Source: Candidatus Delongbacteria bacterium
GTDB taxonomy: Bacteria > CAIWAD01
Reading direction: 5' to 3'
Assembly (NCBI GenBank): GCA_041675285.1
Contig: JBAYTZ010000018.1
Span: forward strand, 8,313 to 72,312
DNA length: 64,000 bases
Shown: positions 1 to 8,345 of the stretch, piece by piece
Layout: every line of letters begins with the position of its first letter
Position numbering within the stretch: the stretch's first letter is position 1
Position numbers and translations under genes: made by a program
The notes under the pieces: model-generated
The model's input: the letters and a program-made list of their open reading frames with translations, nothing else
What the model was told of the DNA's origin: nothing
Database searches by the model: none

Positions 1-1
1 G

Positions 2-988
2 GGGGATCCGGCGGGCATCGGTCCCGAAGTGCTGCTCAAGGCGGCCCGGCGCTGGCTGGATGCGGAGCGGCCCGCCGGGCTGGCGCTGACGGCGCCCCTG
101 GCCCTCGTGCAGGCCCAGTGCCGGCAGCTGGGGTTGGATCTGCCCCTGCTCGAGGCCCATACGCTGCCCACGGAAGCGCCGCGCGCCCTGCTGGTCCTGG
201 GCTGGGAGGCCGGTCCCGGCGGCCCGGCCGAAGCCCCGGCCTGGTCTGCGACGGCAGAGCCCGAGCGCTGCGCCAGCCGGGCGGGCGGGCTGGCCTCCTG
301 GGCCTCCCTGGCCCGCGCCGCCTCCCTGGTCCTGGAGCAGCCCGAGCGCCGGGCGCTGGTCACCGCCCCCGTCAACAAGCACTCCCTTAAGCTGGCGGAC
401 TTCCGCTGGCCCGGGCACACGGAGTACCTGGGCTGGCTCTGCGGCGTGGCGGATCCGCTCATGTGGCTGACCAGCCCGCGCCTCTCCGTCGGACTGGTGA
501 GCAACCACGACCCCGTCGCCGGGCTGGCCGCGGCCGTCACGCCGGAACGCGTGGCGGCGAAGATCAGCCTGGCGCTGGACTATGTGGGACGGCGCTTTCC
601 GGGCGAGGAGCTGGTGGTCCTGGGGCTGAATCCGCACGCCGGGGACGGGGGCACGCTGGGCCGCGAGGAGGTGGAGTGGCTGGGACCGCTGGTGGCCGGA
701 CTGCGCGCCCGGGGTCTGCCCGTTCGGGGGCCGCTGCCCGCCGACGGCGCCCTGGCCCGCGGGCAAGGCCGCTTCCTGGCCATGTATCACGACCAGGGGC
801 TGCCCGTCTTCAAGTTGGTGGCCGGGGCGGAGGGCGTGAATGCTACCTTGGGTCTGCCCCTGATCCGCACCTCGCCCGATCACGGAACGGCCTTCGATCT
901 GGCCGGCCAGGGCCGCGCGGACGAGGGCAGCCAGTTGTCCGCCCTGGAGGAGGCCCTGCTCCTGCTCAACGGAGATGCCCCGTGCTGA
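2..988 (+). CDS. pdxA: 4-hydroxythreonine-4-phosphate dehydrogenase PdxA (5' truncated)
   Basis: PdxA oxidises 4-phosphohydroxy-L-threonine with NAD in the cytoplasm, a step of DXP-dependent pyridoxal phosphate synthesis. The reading frame is open from base 2 and begins with GDPAGIGPEV, the family's usual N-terminal motif, so only a few residues are missing upstream of the window. Family metal/substrate motifs are visible: APVNKHSL, WPGHTEYLG, NPHAGDGG and AMYHDQGLPVFK. The GTG at 29 lies inside the conserved N-terminus and is not the true start. The stop overlaps the GTG start of the next gene. PdxA is confident; the true start lies outside the window. Confidence 0.95.
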   Translation, partial: GDPAGIGPEVLLKAARRWLDAERPAGLALTAPLALVQAQCRQLGLDLPLLEAHTLPTEAPRALLVLGWEAGPGGPAEAPAWSATAEPERCASRAGGLASWASLARAASLVLEQPERRALVTAPVNKHSLKLADFRWPGHTEYLGWLCGVADPLMWLTSPRLSVGLVSNHDPVAGLAAAVTPERVAAKISLALDYVGRRFPGEELVVLGLNPHAGDGGTLGREEVEWLGPLVAGLRARGLPVRGPLPADGALARGQGRFLAMYHDQGLPVFKLVAGAEGVNATLGLPLIRTSPDHGTAFDLAGQGRADEGSQLSALEEALLLLNGDAPC

Positions 989-1743
989 AGGTCCAACCCG
1001 CCGGCGCTTACGAGGTGCTGGCCTCCTTCTATGACCAGCTCATGTCCCACGTGGACTACCCCATGTGGGCGGATTTCGTGCGCGGTGTCTGGGACCTGCA
1101 CGCCCGGGTTCCGCTGGACAGCGCCTACGACGCGGCCTGCGGCACCGGCCGCTTCCTGGACGCCCTGCACGAGAAGGGTCTGCGCCTGGCGGGCTCGGAT
1201 CTCTCGGAAAACATGCTGGAGGCGGCCCGGCGCCGGCTGGGACGGCGGGCCCAGCTCTCCCGGCGCGACCTGCGCGAGCTGACGGATCCCGCCCGCTGGC
1301 GCCTGGTGACCTGCCTCTACGATTCGCTCAACTACCTGACCGGACCGGGCGAGCTGGTGCGCGCCCTGGGCCGGCTGGCGGCCCTCTCCGCCCCGGGCGG
1401 CCTGGTGGTCTTCGACATCTGCACGGAGCGCAACAGCCTGGCCTACTTCAACGACCGCACGGAGCGCGAGCAGAACGGCGAGTGGGTCTGGGAGCGCCAC
1501 AGTTGGTACGAGCGGACGGCCCGGCTGCATCACAACGACTTCCTGCTGGACCACCTGCCCTCCCGGCGGCGCTGGGCCGAGTCCCACCTGCAGCGCATCT
1601 ACCGGGTGACGGAGGTGGAGGAGGCCGCCCGCCAGGCCGGCCTGCACGTGCTGGCGCGCTACGCCGAGTTCAGCCTGCGGCCGGGTGGCGAAGACGCCGA
1701 CCGCGTGCACTTTGTCACACGACCGCTGGGGACCCCGTGCTGA
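982..1743 (+). CDS. SAM-dependent class I methyltransferase
   Basis: This is a 253-residue cytoplasmic methyltransferase of unknown substrate. Motif I is AACGTGR at about residues 51-57, followed by an acidic strand end (SDLSENML) and a later VVFDICTERN strand, as in Rossmann-fold class I enzymes. The GTG start at 982 overlaps the pdxA stop by 7 bp, and its own TGA overlaps the GTG of the downstream ATPase gene, so the four genes at 2-3286 look co-translated. The C-terminal part has many charged and aromatic residues (WERHSWYERT), as in glycine/sarcosine-like methyltransferases, but I cannot name the substrate. Confidence 0.85.
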   Translation: MLKVQPAGAYEVLASFYDQLMSHVDYPMWADFVRGVWDLHARVPLDSAYDAACGTGRFLDALHEKGLRLAGSDLSENMLEAARRRLGRRAQLSRRDLRELTDPARWRLVTCLYDSLNYLTGPGELVRALGRLAALSAPGGLVVFDICTERNSLAYFNDRTEREQNGEWVWERHSWYERTARLHHNDFLLDHLPSRRRWAESHLQRIYRVTEVEEAARQAGLHVLARYAEFSLRPGGEDADRVHFVTRPLGTPC

Positions 1744-2441
1744 GCGCGCCCGCTCCGCCGCCACGCCTGCCGCTGCTGGAGACCCGCGGGCTGGAGTTCG
1801 AGTACCCCGGCGGTTTCCGGCTGGGGCCCGTCGATCTGCGCCTGCACGCCGGCGAGCTGGCTGCGCTGTCCGGCGAACCCGGCGTGGGCAAATCCACCCT
1901 GCTGCGGCTGCTGGCCGCGCGTCTGCCCGCCCAGGCCGGCACCCTGCTCTTCCAACAGGAGCCGCTGACCTGGAGCGCGGGCGGGCTGGCCGCCTGGCGC
2001 CGCCGCCTGGGTGTGCTGGATCAGTCCACCACGCTGCCCGCCGGGCGCAGCACGCGCGACCTGATGCGCCTGAGCCTGGCGGCCCGCGGCCTGGGCGGGC
2101 GCGACCGCCGGCGCGAGGCCATGCGCATCCTGGGCGAGACGGGCCAGCTCACCCGGGCCGACCTGCCCTGCGGCAGCCTGTCCACAGGCCAGTCCCGCTG
2201 GGCGCAGCTGGCCCTGGCCCTCTGCGGCCTGCCCGATCTCCTGCTACTGGACGAGCCCTTCGCCCACCTGTCCCCCGACCACCAGGACGAGCTGCTGGCT
2301 TTCCTGGTGCGTCAGTCCTCCCGCGGCACGGCCATCCTGTTCTGTCTGCACGGCGACCGGCCCCGGCTGCCGGAGGGAACGCGCCGGCTGCGCCTGGAGG
2401 GCGGGCGGCTGGAAGGCGACGGCCAGGGATGGCGCCGATGA
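1737..2441 (+). CDS. ftsE: FtsE-like ABC transporter ATPase
   Basis: This is a 234-residue nucleotide-binding subunit that should sit at the inner face of the membrane with the FtsX-like protein encoded immediately downstream. Walker A is GEPGVGKST (about residues 46-54), the Q-loop region is VLDQSTTLPAG, Walker B is DLLLLDEPF, and the H-loop histidine is in ILFCLHGD. The ABC signature reads SLSTGQSR, so the usual LSGGQ has T in place of the first G. The GTG start at 1737 overlaps the preceding stop. The pairing with an FtsX-type permease, rather than sequence alone, supports FtsE; another small MacB-type exporter is the alternative. Confidence 0.78.
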   Translation: MLSAPAPPPRLPLLETRGLEFEYPGGFRLGPVDLRLHAGELAALSGEPGVGKSTLLRLLAARLPAQAGTLLFQQEPLTWSAGGLAAWRRRLGVLDQSTTLPAGRSTRDLMRLSLAARGLGGRDRRREAMRILGETGQLTRADLPCGSLSTGQSRWAQLALALCGLPDLLLLDEPFAHLSPDHQDELLAFLVRQSSRGTAILFCLHGDRPRLPEGTRRLRLEGGRLEGDGQGWRR

Positions 2442-3286
2442 TCTGGTGGACGGAGGCCCTGGGCCTGCTGGCCCGCTCGCGCTCGCGCAGCCTGCTGCTG
2501 GTGCTGGTCTGGACCCTGACCCTGACCCTGTGCGGCGCGCTGGGCTGGGCCTGGCGCAACAGCCCCCGCCTGCGCGAGGCCTGGACCAGCCGCGTGCCCG
2601 CCGAGTGCTACCTGGAGCAGGCCGACGCCCCCACCCTCGATGGGGTGCGGCGGACCCTGGCGGGCAGCCGCACGCTGGAATGGGCCGGGCTGCTCGATCC
2701 CGCCCAGGCGGCGGCCGAGTTCCGCAGCGGCTTCGATCTGGACGTGGTGGAGTTGCTGGGCGAGAATCCCTTTCCCACCACCGTGCTGTTGCGCGTCCGG
2801 CCGGCGGCCGAACTGGCGCAGCTAGACCGGGATCTCGCGGCCCTGGACGCGCTGCCCGGCGTGTCCGGCGTGCACGTGGAGCGCGAGCTGTTGGGCGAGT
2901 TGGGCGCCGGGCTGCGCCGGGCGGGGCGTGCGGCCCTGGTACTTCTGCTGCTGATCAGCGCGCTCACCGCTGCCCTCCTGGCGGCTGCCCTGCGCTCACT
3001 GCGGCGTGCCTGGCGGGGCGAAGCTGTGCTGTTGGCCTTCCAAGGGGTCCGTGCCGGACCCCTCGCACGGCCGCTCCTCATTGCGCTGGCCCTACCCGCA
3101 CTGGCAGCCTTACTCATCTCCTGGCTACTATTGGCCGGACTGCAGCGGCTGCCGGCAAGGTTGGGCTTGTCCGGCGCCGTTGAGGCGCCGCTCTGGCCCC
3201 TGCTACTGGGTGTTGCGCTGCCGCTGGTCGTGGCGTCGGGGTTCGTCCTGCGTCGCATGGGCCGCCTGATCATGCGCGGCGAATAG
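2438..3286 (+). CDS. ftsX: FtsX-like cell-division permease
   Basis: This is a 282-residue inner-membrane protein with FtsX topology: one N-terminal helix (about residues 15-35), a periplasmic domain of about 120 residues, and three C-terminal helices. FtsE/FtsX couple ATP hydrolysis to periplasmic murein hydrolases during division. The start at 2438 shares ATGA with the ftsE stop; an in-frame ATG at 2429 is the alternative. No EnvC-like partner follows, because the polysaccharide cluster begins at once. The last third of the gene uses more A/T-containing codons than the first part, which may mark an old junction. Confidence 0.78.
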   Translation: MIWWTEALGLLARSRSRSLLLVLVWTLTLTLCGALGWAWRNSPRLREAWTSRVPAECYLEQADAPTLDGVRRTLAGSRTLEWAGLLDPAQAAAEFRSGFDLDVVELLGENPFPTTVLLRVRPAAELAQLDRDLAALDALPGVSGVHVERELLGELGAGLRRAGRAALVLLLLISALTAALLAAALRSLRRAWRGEAVLLAFQGVRAGPLARPLLIALALPALAALLISWLLLAGLQRLPARLGLSGAVEAPLWPLLLGVALPLVVASGFVLRRMGRLIMRGE

Positions 3287-3392
3287 CTGTGCCCGTTCCC
3301 GCAGAATCACGTTCCGGCAATTGGAGAACATGCATGCCGCAGCTTCAGCCACAGCCAATCGCTGCCCGTCCAGATGTCGCTGGATCGGAGCG

Positions 3393-4484
3393 ATGAAGAT
3401 CCTCTTCATCACGCTCAAGGCTGATAACGCCCATGTGCTCCGCTGGGTGCAGGGAGCCCTCGACGCCGGACACCAGCCGGAACTCCTCTGCCTGATGCCC
3501 TGTCGCCCGGTACTGGACATTCCCACCACAATCATCGACACCGACTCTGGGCCCTGGGCCAAATCCATTGGCCGACTCCACTTCATCCTGGCCTGCCGCC
3601 GCGCCATCCGTCGCCTGCGGCCGGACTTGGTCCACATTCACTTCATGGACCCGACCCTGACCGTGTTGGGATGGATACAGGCTTCGCCCTTGCTGGTCTC
3701 GGTGTGGGGCAGTGACTTGGCCATGCCTCGCAGCCTGCTTAACGAAGGCTTCCGGCGGTTGGGAATCCGCGCCGCTGACTGCGTCGTGGCTACAAATCCC
3801 TTGCTGGAATACATGGCGCGCGCGCATGTAGGGTTGGACGCGCCGGTAGAGGTGATCCCCTTCGGCGTGGACACGCGCTTGTTCACCCCTGGAGCCGATC
3901 CCCCCGACCGGCCCTTCCGCATCGGCTTCGTCAAGCATTTGGAGTGGGTATACGGTTACGATGTCCTGATTCGCGCCGTCGCCATCGCCGTGCGTCGGGT
4001 GCCTGACCTGGAGCTGCATATCGTCGGTGAGGGAAATCGCGAGGCGGAAGCAAGGCGCCTGGTTCAGGAGGCGGGGTTGGGCGAGGTGACGGTGTTCCGG
4101 GGGCGGATCCCCAACGCGCAGTTGCCGGAGCTGCTACGCTCCTATCATGCGTTCGCCATGCCCTCGCGCAGCGAAAGCTTCGGTGTAAGCGCCCTGGAGG
4201 CGTCCGCCTGTGGCGTGCCAGTGGTGGCCAGCCGGGCCGGTGGCATCCCGGATGTGGTGCGTGACGGCGAGACGGGTTTCCTGGTGCCGCCACGGGATGC
4301 CGACGCGCTGGCCGAACGCCTGGTCTGGCTAGCGGAGCATCCGGCGGAGGCCCGCCGCATGGGCCGGTCGGGACGGCAACTGGTGGAGAGGGAGTTCGCC
4401 TGGGACGACTGTGTGATGAAGATGGAGGCGGTCTACCGTCGGTTGACCGGGAGCGCAGCCAGCTCTCGCAAGAGACCGGCATAG
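3393..4484 (+). CDS. GT4-family glycosyltransferase
   Basis: This is a 363-residue retaining glycosyltransferase of the GT-B fold, expected to add a sugar to a lipid-linked polysaccharide precursor at the cytoplasmic membrane face. The N-terminal MKILFITLKADNAH strand, the VIPFGVDTRLF linker and the EX7E motif in SESFGVSALE are typical of GT4. ATG 3393 is preferred over the longer frame from 3321 because a GGAG lies just upstream and the extra 24 residues look non-coding. Its 3' end overlaps the convergent gene at 4433-5713 by 52 bp. The sugar specificity is unknown. Confidence 0.87.
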   Translation: MKILFITLKADNAHVLRWVQGALDAGHQPELLCLMPCRPVLDIPTTIIDTDSGPWAKSIGRLHFILACRRAIRRLRPDLVHIHFMDPTLTVLGWIQASPLLVSVWGSDLAMPRSLLNEGFRRLGIRAADCVVATNPLLEYMARAHVGLDAPVEVIPFGVDTRLFTPGADPPDRPFRIGFVKHLEWVYGYDVLIRAVAIAVRRVPDLELHIVGEGNREAEARRLVQEAGLGEVTVFRGRIPNAQLPELLRSYHAFAMPSRSESFGVSALEASACGVPVVASRAGGIPDVVRDGETGFLVPPRDADALAERLVWLAEHPAEARRMGRSGRQLVEREFAWDDCVMKMEAVYRRLTGSAASSRKRPA

Positions 4485-5713
4485 CGCCGGGCCAGGGCTC
4501 CACGCTCGTAGCGCAGGTGGAAGTCAGGACGCTCCGGGTACCCACCCTGAGCCAATCGGTCCAGCATGCGCTCAAGCGCCGCGGCGATGCCGTCAGCATC
4601 CTCCCCATCCGCCGCTTCTCCCCGGCCGCTTTCCAGTATCAGTTCACGCAGAATGCCGGGCGGGCTGGCCAGCAGGATGGGGCGGCCCAGTCGTAGGTAC
4701 TCAAACGTCTTGCCGGGGTAGACTAAGTGCCCGTTGGGCATGGTGAACATGTAATTGAGCAGGATGTGGCAGGCGGACAGGGCCCGCAGCACTTGTCGGT
4801 GGGCCAGGAACCCGCAGAGCTCCACGACTTCCGGATGGCGCATAGCCGCCACTCGCTGCGCCAAGGCGCGGTTGTTGTGGCCGTAGATACGGAGTACCAG
4901 GCGGCCGACCAGCTGCGGACGGCGATCCAGCACCTTGTCCAGCGCATCGAGGATCCCTTGAAAGGAGTAGGGACCACTAATGCCACCCGTAGCGCCGGCG
5001 TATCCCAGTACCAATCCACCGGGCTCAGGCTGGGGCAGGTCGGGGCCGAAATCCTCCTCATCATAGCCATTGGTGATCAGTGCGGCGCGCTCCGGCTCCC
5101 GCAATTGTTGGCGGATCCAGGCGTCGAAGCCGGGGGTGACGCTGACCACTCGGTCGGCCTGGTTGATTGTCCAGCGCTCCAAGTGCGTCTGGGTCCAACG
5201 GAACCAAGCCGTGTTCGGCGTCTGAAGTGGATCCAGCGCCCACATGTCGCGGACATCCAGCACTAGTTTCAGGTTCGGTCGCCACCGACGCAATAGTGGC
5301 ACCAGTAATGACATGGAGTTTGGTGGGCTGGTGATTAGCACGGTGTCGATCCCGTGCTCTAGGATCAACGCCTTGGCTCGTCGCAGCATGGCCGGCAGAT
5401 AGCGAAAACGATTGTCAGGAAATGGGATCACGCTGCGGAAAACCCAGCCTGCGACCCGCAGCCAACGGGGTCGGCGCGCCTTGTCCTGGACGCTGGGCGC
5501 AACCGGGTGGGGGTTGGCTACCGAGATGGTGATGCCTTCCAGTTCCGAACCGAGGGACGGGTCGGCATCCTTGGACTCAAAGCCCCCCGTGAGCACGATG
5601 ATCGGCAGGCCGTCCCGATGCAGGTACTTGGCCAACTTGACCATTCGCACCGACCCGCCTCCGCCGACGAACGGATGAAAATCGTATGCAATAAGCAAAA
5701 TCGGCACAATCAT
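4433..5713 (-). CDS. GT4-like glycosyltransferase, WbuB type (paralogue of the gene ending at 13048)
   Basis: This is a 426-residue glycosyltransferase. The N-terminus (ILLIAYDFHPFVGGGGSVR) has the glycine-rich donor loop of WbuB/WbpI-like GT-B enzymes, and FPDNRFRYLP, DVRDMWALDP and YPGKTFEYLRLGRP are shared almost word for word with the protein encoded at 13048-14334, so the two are paralogues. The final domain carries the nucleotide-sugar region (YAGATGGISGP). It is transcribed against its neighbours and runs tail to tail with the preceding glycosyltransferase gene. It probably acts on the same polysaccharide; donor and acceptor are unknown. Confidence 0.85.
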   Translation of the reverse strand: MIVPILLIAYDFHPFVGGGGSVRMVKLAKYLHRDGLPIIVLTGGFESKDADPSLGSELEGITISVANPHPVAPSVQDKARRPRWLRVAGWVFRSVIPFPDNRFRYLPAMLRRAKALILEHGIDTVLITSPPNSMSLLVPLLRRWRPNLKLVLDVRDMWALDPLQTPNTAWFRWTQTHLERWTINQADRVVSVTPGFDAWIRQQLREPERAALITNGYDEEDFGPDLPQPEPGGLVLGYAGATGGISGPYSFQGILDALDKVLDRRPQLVGRLVLRIYGHNNRALAQRVAAMRHPEVVELCGFLAHRQVLRALSACHILLNYMFTMPNGHLVYPGKTFEYLRLGRPILLASPPGILRELILESGRGEAADGEDADGIAAALERMLDRLAQGGYPERPDFHLRYERGALARRYAGLLRELAALPVNRR

Positions 5714-5791
5714 TCAGACATCAACCTTCCAGCGCAGCTTTGATAGATTCATATATTAGCAACGTAGTGTGAGAATCCCAGGAGATCCCCC
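5714..5791. promoter_or_regulatory. Divergent promoter region between two glycosyltransferase genes
   Basis: This short spacer lies between divergent starts and is clearly A/T-rich against its surroundings (it contains TTGATAGATTCATATATTAG). It must carry the promoter of the minus-strand gene and probably that of the plus-strand run 5792-10826. A CAGGAGAT Shine-Dalgarno lies just before ATG 5792. I cannot assign -35/-10 boxes with correct spacing. Confidence 0.4.
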
Positions 5792-6922
5792 ATGAGGGTA
5801 GCCATCGACGGTCGCGCCATCATGCCATTTCTGGATGGAATCGGGCGCTACTCCCACTGCCTCATTGAGCAATTGCGCCATCTTGACAGCTGGAACGAGT
5901 ACATCGTTTTCGTCACCCACCCCCAGTTCGACTTTCCCGCCGACTCAAACTTTCGCGAAGTGGTGCTGCCATATCGCTACGTGCACGCCTACACGGTCAC
6001 CCATTTCCATCGGGACTTGAACCGCGAGGGGGCTGATCTGCTTTTCGCCCCCTTCTTCCTATCCCCGCCTCTGTTCAGGGGGCCGGTGGTCCTGACCGTC
6101 CATGACCTGATTTGGGTCACCCATCCGGAGCTGCAGGGACAACGCTGGCGCTTGGGGGACATGGTGAAGCGCCAAGCCCACGCCTGGATTGTCCCCCTTT
6201 CCCTGCGCCGGGCCCGGGCCTTGCTCTCCGTCAGCCAAGCCACCACGGCGGAATTGCTGGCCTTCCTGCCGGAGGTGGCCGGACGCGTCCACACCATCCC
6301 CTTGGGCTTGGACCACGTGCCCGTCCCTGCCACCATCCTGCCGATGGAGCAGCGCTTGCCTTATCTCCTGTTCATTGGCAATTCGAAGCCCTACAAGAAC
6401 ATGGCTGGCGTCATCCGCTGCTTCGACCTACTGGTGCGCGAAGCCGGATTCAGCCAGTGGCGCCTGAAAATCCCAGGTCGACGGGACAGTTTCCGCGGCA
6501 GCATTCAACGTTTGTTGGATGACTTGGACTGTCGAGACCGGGTGGACCTGCTTGGCCCCGTTTCCGAGGAGAACCTGGCGGAGCTTTATGGACAGGCTAG
6601 TTTGCTGCTCTTCCCCTCGCGCATGGAGGGCTTCGGTTTCCCGGTGTTGGAGGCCATGCGTCACGGAACTCCGGTGGTCACAAGCAACCGCAGTTCCCTA
6701 CCTGAAGTGGCGGGCGGCTGTGCGCAGTTGGTGGATCCAGACGACGTGCCGGCCATGGCGCGGGCCTGCGCGGAGCTGCTGGGCGATGTGGCGCGGCGAC
6801 AGGAGCTGTCCGCGCGCGGGCTGGAGCACGCAGCCGGCTTTCGCTGGGAAAACACGGCGCGGGCGACCTTGGCCGTGCTTCGACAGGCCGCCGACGGACG
6901 GATGAGCCCAGGCCCACGGTGA
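5792..6922 (+). CDS. GT4-family glycosyltransferase (mannosyltransferase-like)
   Basis: This is a 376-residue GT-B enzyme. MRVAIDGRAI followed by GIGRYSH is the usual N-terminus of WbaZ/MtfB-type mannosyl- or rhamnosyltransferases. The C-terminal half has YLLFIGNSKPYKN, FPSRMEGFGFPVLEAM (EX7E) and SNRSSLPEVAGG. A strong AGGAG precedes the ATG. It opens the plus-strand run of polysaccharide genes and should contribute one sugar of the repeat unit on the cytoplasmic side of the membrane. The sugar assignment is only by family resemblance. Confidence 0.88.
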   Translation: MRVAIDGRAIMPFLDGIGRYSHCLIEQLRHLDSWNEYIVFVTHPQFDFPADSNFREVVLPYRYVHAYTVTHFHRDLNREGADLLFAPFFLSPPLFRGPVVLTVHDLIWVTHPELQGQRWRLGDMVKRQAHAWIVPLSLRRARALLSVSQATTAELLAFLPEVAGRVHTIPLGLDHVPVPATILPMEQRLPYLLFIGNSKPYKNMAGVIRCFDLLVREAGFSQWRLKIPGRRDSFRGSIQRLLDDLDCRDRVDLLGPVSEENLAELYGQASLLLFPSRMEGFGFPVLEAMRHGTPVVTSNRSSLPEVAGGCAQLVDPDDVPAMARACAELLGDVARRQELSARGLEHAAGFRWENTARATLAVLRQAADGRMSPGPR

Positions 6923-6992
6923 AGCCGGAGGCCCCCTGCACTGACGGCGAGCCGCCGATCGATTGCTACCTTCGGCGAGCTCAGGGCCAATA

Positions 6993-8345
6993 ATGCCAGA
7001 ACTTCGCACGTCGCATCTGTTGCTCACCGGAGACTCGCCACAGTTGAGGTGGTGGGCGCTCGGCCTCTCCATTTTGGGGGCCCTTTGCGTCTCCTTAGCT
7101 TTTACAGAACCGCTCTGGCTACTTGGCCCCATCTTCGTCCTGCTCGCCTTCGCAGGCATATTGGCCCGGCAGGCCGCCCCCTTGCTGTTGGGCCTCTACC
7201 CCGCACTTTGCGTTCACCACAATCTGCGCCTCAATGTGCTCTTCGTCCTTCTGGGCCTGTTGCTGTTGGTTCTGGAACGGGCGGAGGAATGGGAGCCGGC
7301 CAAGTCGAAAGCCATGGCAATCGCTGGGCTGGAATTGGGGTTGGTGATTGCCGCCGTGCTGGCCCTGCATCCCGTGCCCTTCGCCACACATCCCGTCGAA
7401 GCGTTTGGACAGTGGCTCTATGATTATTCGCCCGTACTTTTGTATGTGTTGATCGTACGCTCGGGCTTTTCCGCCCGCTTGGTGCCCATGCTTGTGCGCC
7501 TATTGCTGGTGGCGATCCTGGCGGCCAGCGTCACCGTGGTGGTGGACGGCCTGCTTCATCCCAACACCCGGGCTGTGGGTTGGGTGGAGCGCATGCCTAC
7601 GGGGACGGCGTACGATCTGGTCATGTTCGTGCCCATTGGGCTGGGAATGTTTGCGTCTGGCCGCAGCCGAGTGCTCGGGCTGGCGACCGCGTTGCTGGCC
7701 TTGGCAGCGATCTTCTTCACGGGCTCTCGGGCCCCGTTCGCCGTTGCCCTGCTTTTAGCCCTGCCCTTTGCCCGGGGCCAACGCTGGGCCTTGCCGGCCT
7801 TGTTGGCCGTCCTCACCCTGGCAATGATCCAGACCGGTGGCGGCATCGTCAGTCGTATGGCCTCCATCGAAGGCGAAGCCGGGCTGATCGATGCCTCCAC
7901 CTTGCTACGCATTGTCGTCTGGGGTCTATCGATTAAAATCTTGATGTTGCATCCCTTGTTGGGCATCGGATTCGGCCAATTCATCTCCTATGCGAGCAGC
8001 CTGTTCATCTTCGATGAGTTTCTTCTCGGCCATTCACACAATATCGTGCTGGAGAAAATGGTCCAAGTGGGCATACCGCTCGCGCTTTTTTACTTAGCGT
8101 TGATAGGTCTGTTACTACGGCGGAACTGGCGCACATACCGCGCATTGCGCGATCGGCTGGACAGGGCGGACGTGGAGCTGTTCCGCGGGCTATTCTTTGG
8201 TGCATTGGCCATGCTGGCCTGTGGCGCTTTGGATGCCGTGCTGAACGGTTCCAACCAGCCACTGGCCTTTTGGATGATCATGGCCCTGCTCACAGTCTGG
8301 ACGGAGGGACTGGGCCGCACCCAAGTCCGGGAGGCCGGGCAATGA
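6993..8345 (+). CDS. O-antigen polymerase/ligase-like membrane protein (Wzy/WaaL type)
   Basis: This is a polytopic protein of about 450 residues with 10-12 predicted helices. A large hydrophilic loop before the last helices contains GIGFGQFISYASS and LGHSHNIVLEKMVQVG, the pattern expected of the Wzy_C / O-antigen ligase family. Such proteins polymerise undecaprenyl-linked repeat units, or transfer them, on the periplasmic side. ATG 6993 is preferred over TTG 6963 because the extra ten residues are non-hydrophobic and lack a ribosome site. The stop overlaps the next start (ATGA). Polymerase and ligase cannot be told apart from sequence alone. Confidence 0.8.
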   Translation: MPELRTSHLLLTGDSPQLRWWALGLSILGALCVSLAFTEPLWLLGPIFVLLAFAGILARQAAPLLLGLYPALCVHHNLRLNVLFVLLGLLLLVLERAEEWEPAKSKAMAIAGLELGLVIAAVLALHPVPFATHPVEAFGQWLYDYSPVLLYVLIVRSGFSARLVPMLVRLLLVAILAASVTVVVDGLLHPNTRAVGWVERMPTGTAYDLVMFVPIGLGMFASGRSRVLGLATALLALAAIFFTGSRAPFAVALLLALPFARGQRWALPALLAVLTLAMIQTGGGIVSRMASIEGEAGLIDASTLLRIVVWGLSIKILMLHPLLGIGFGQFISYASSLFIFDEFLLGHSHNIVLEKMVQVGIPLALFYLALIGLLLRRNWRTYRALRDRLDRADVELFRGLFFGALAMLACGALDAVLNGSNQPLAFWMIMALLTVWTEGLGRTQVREAGQ

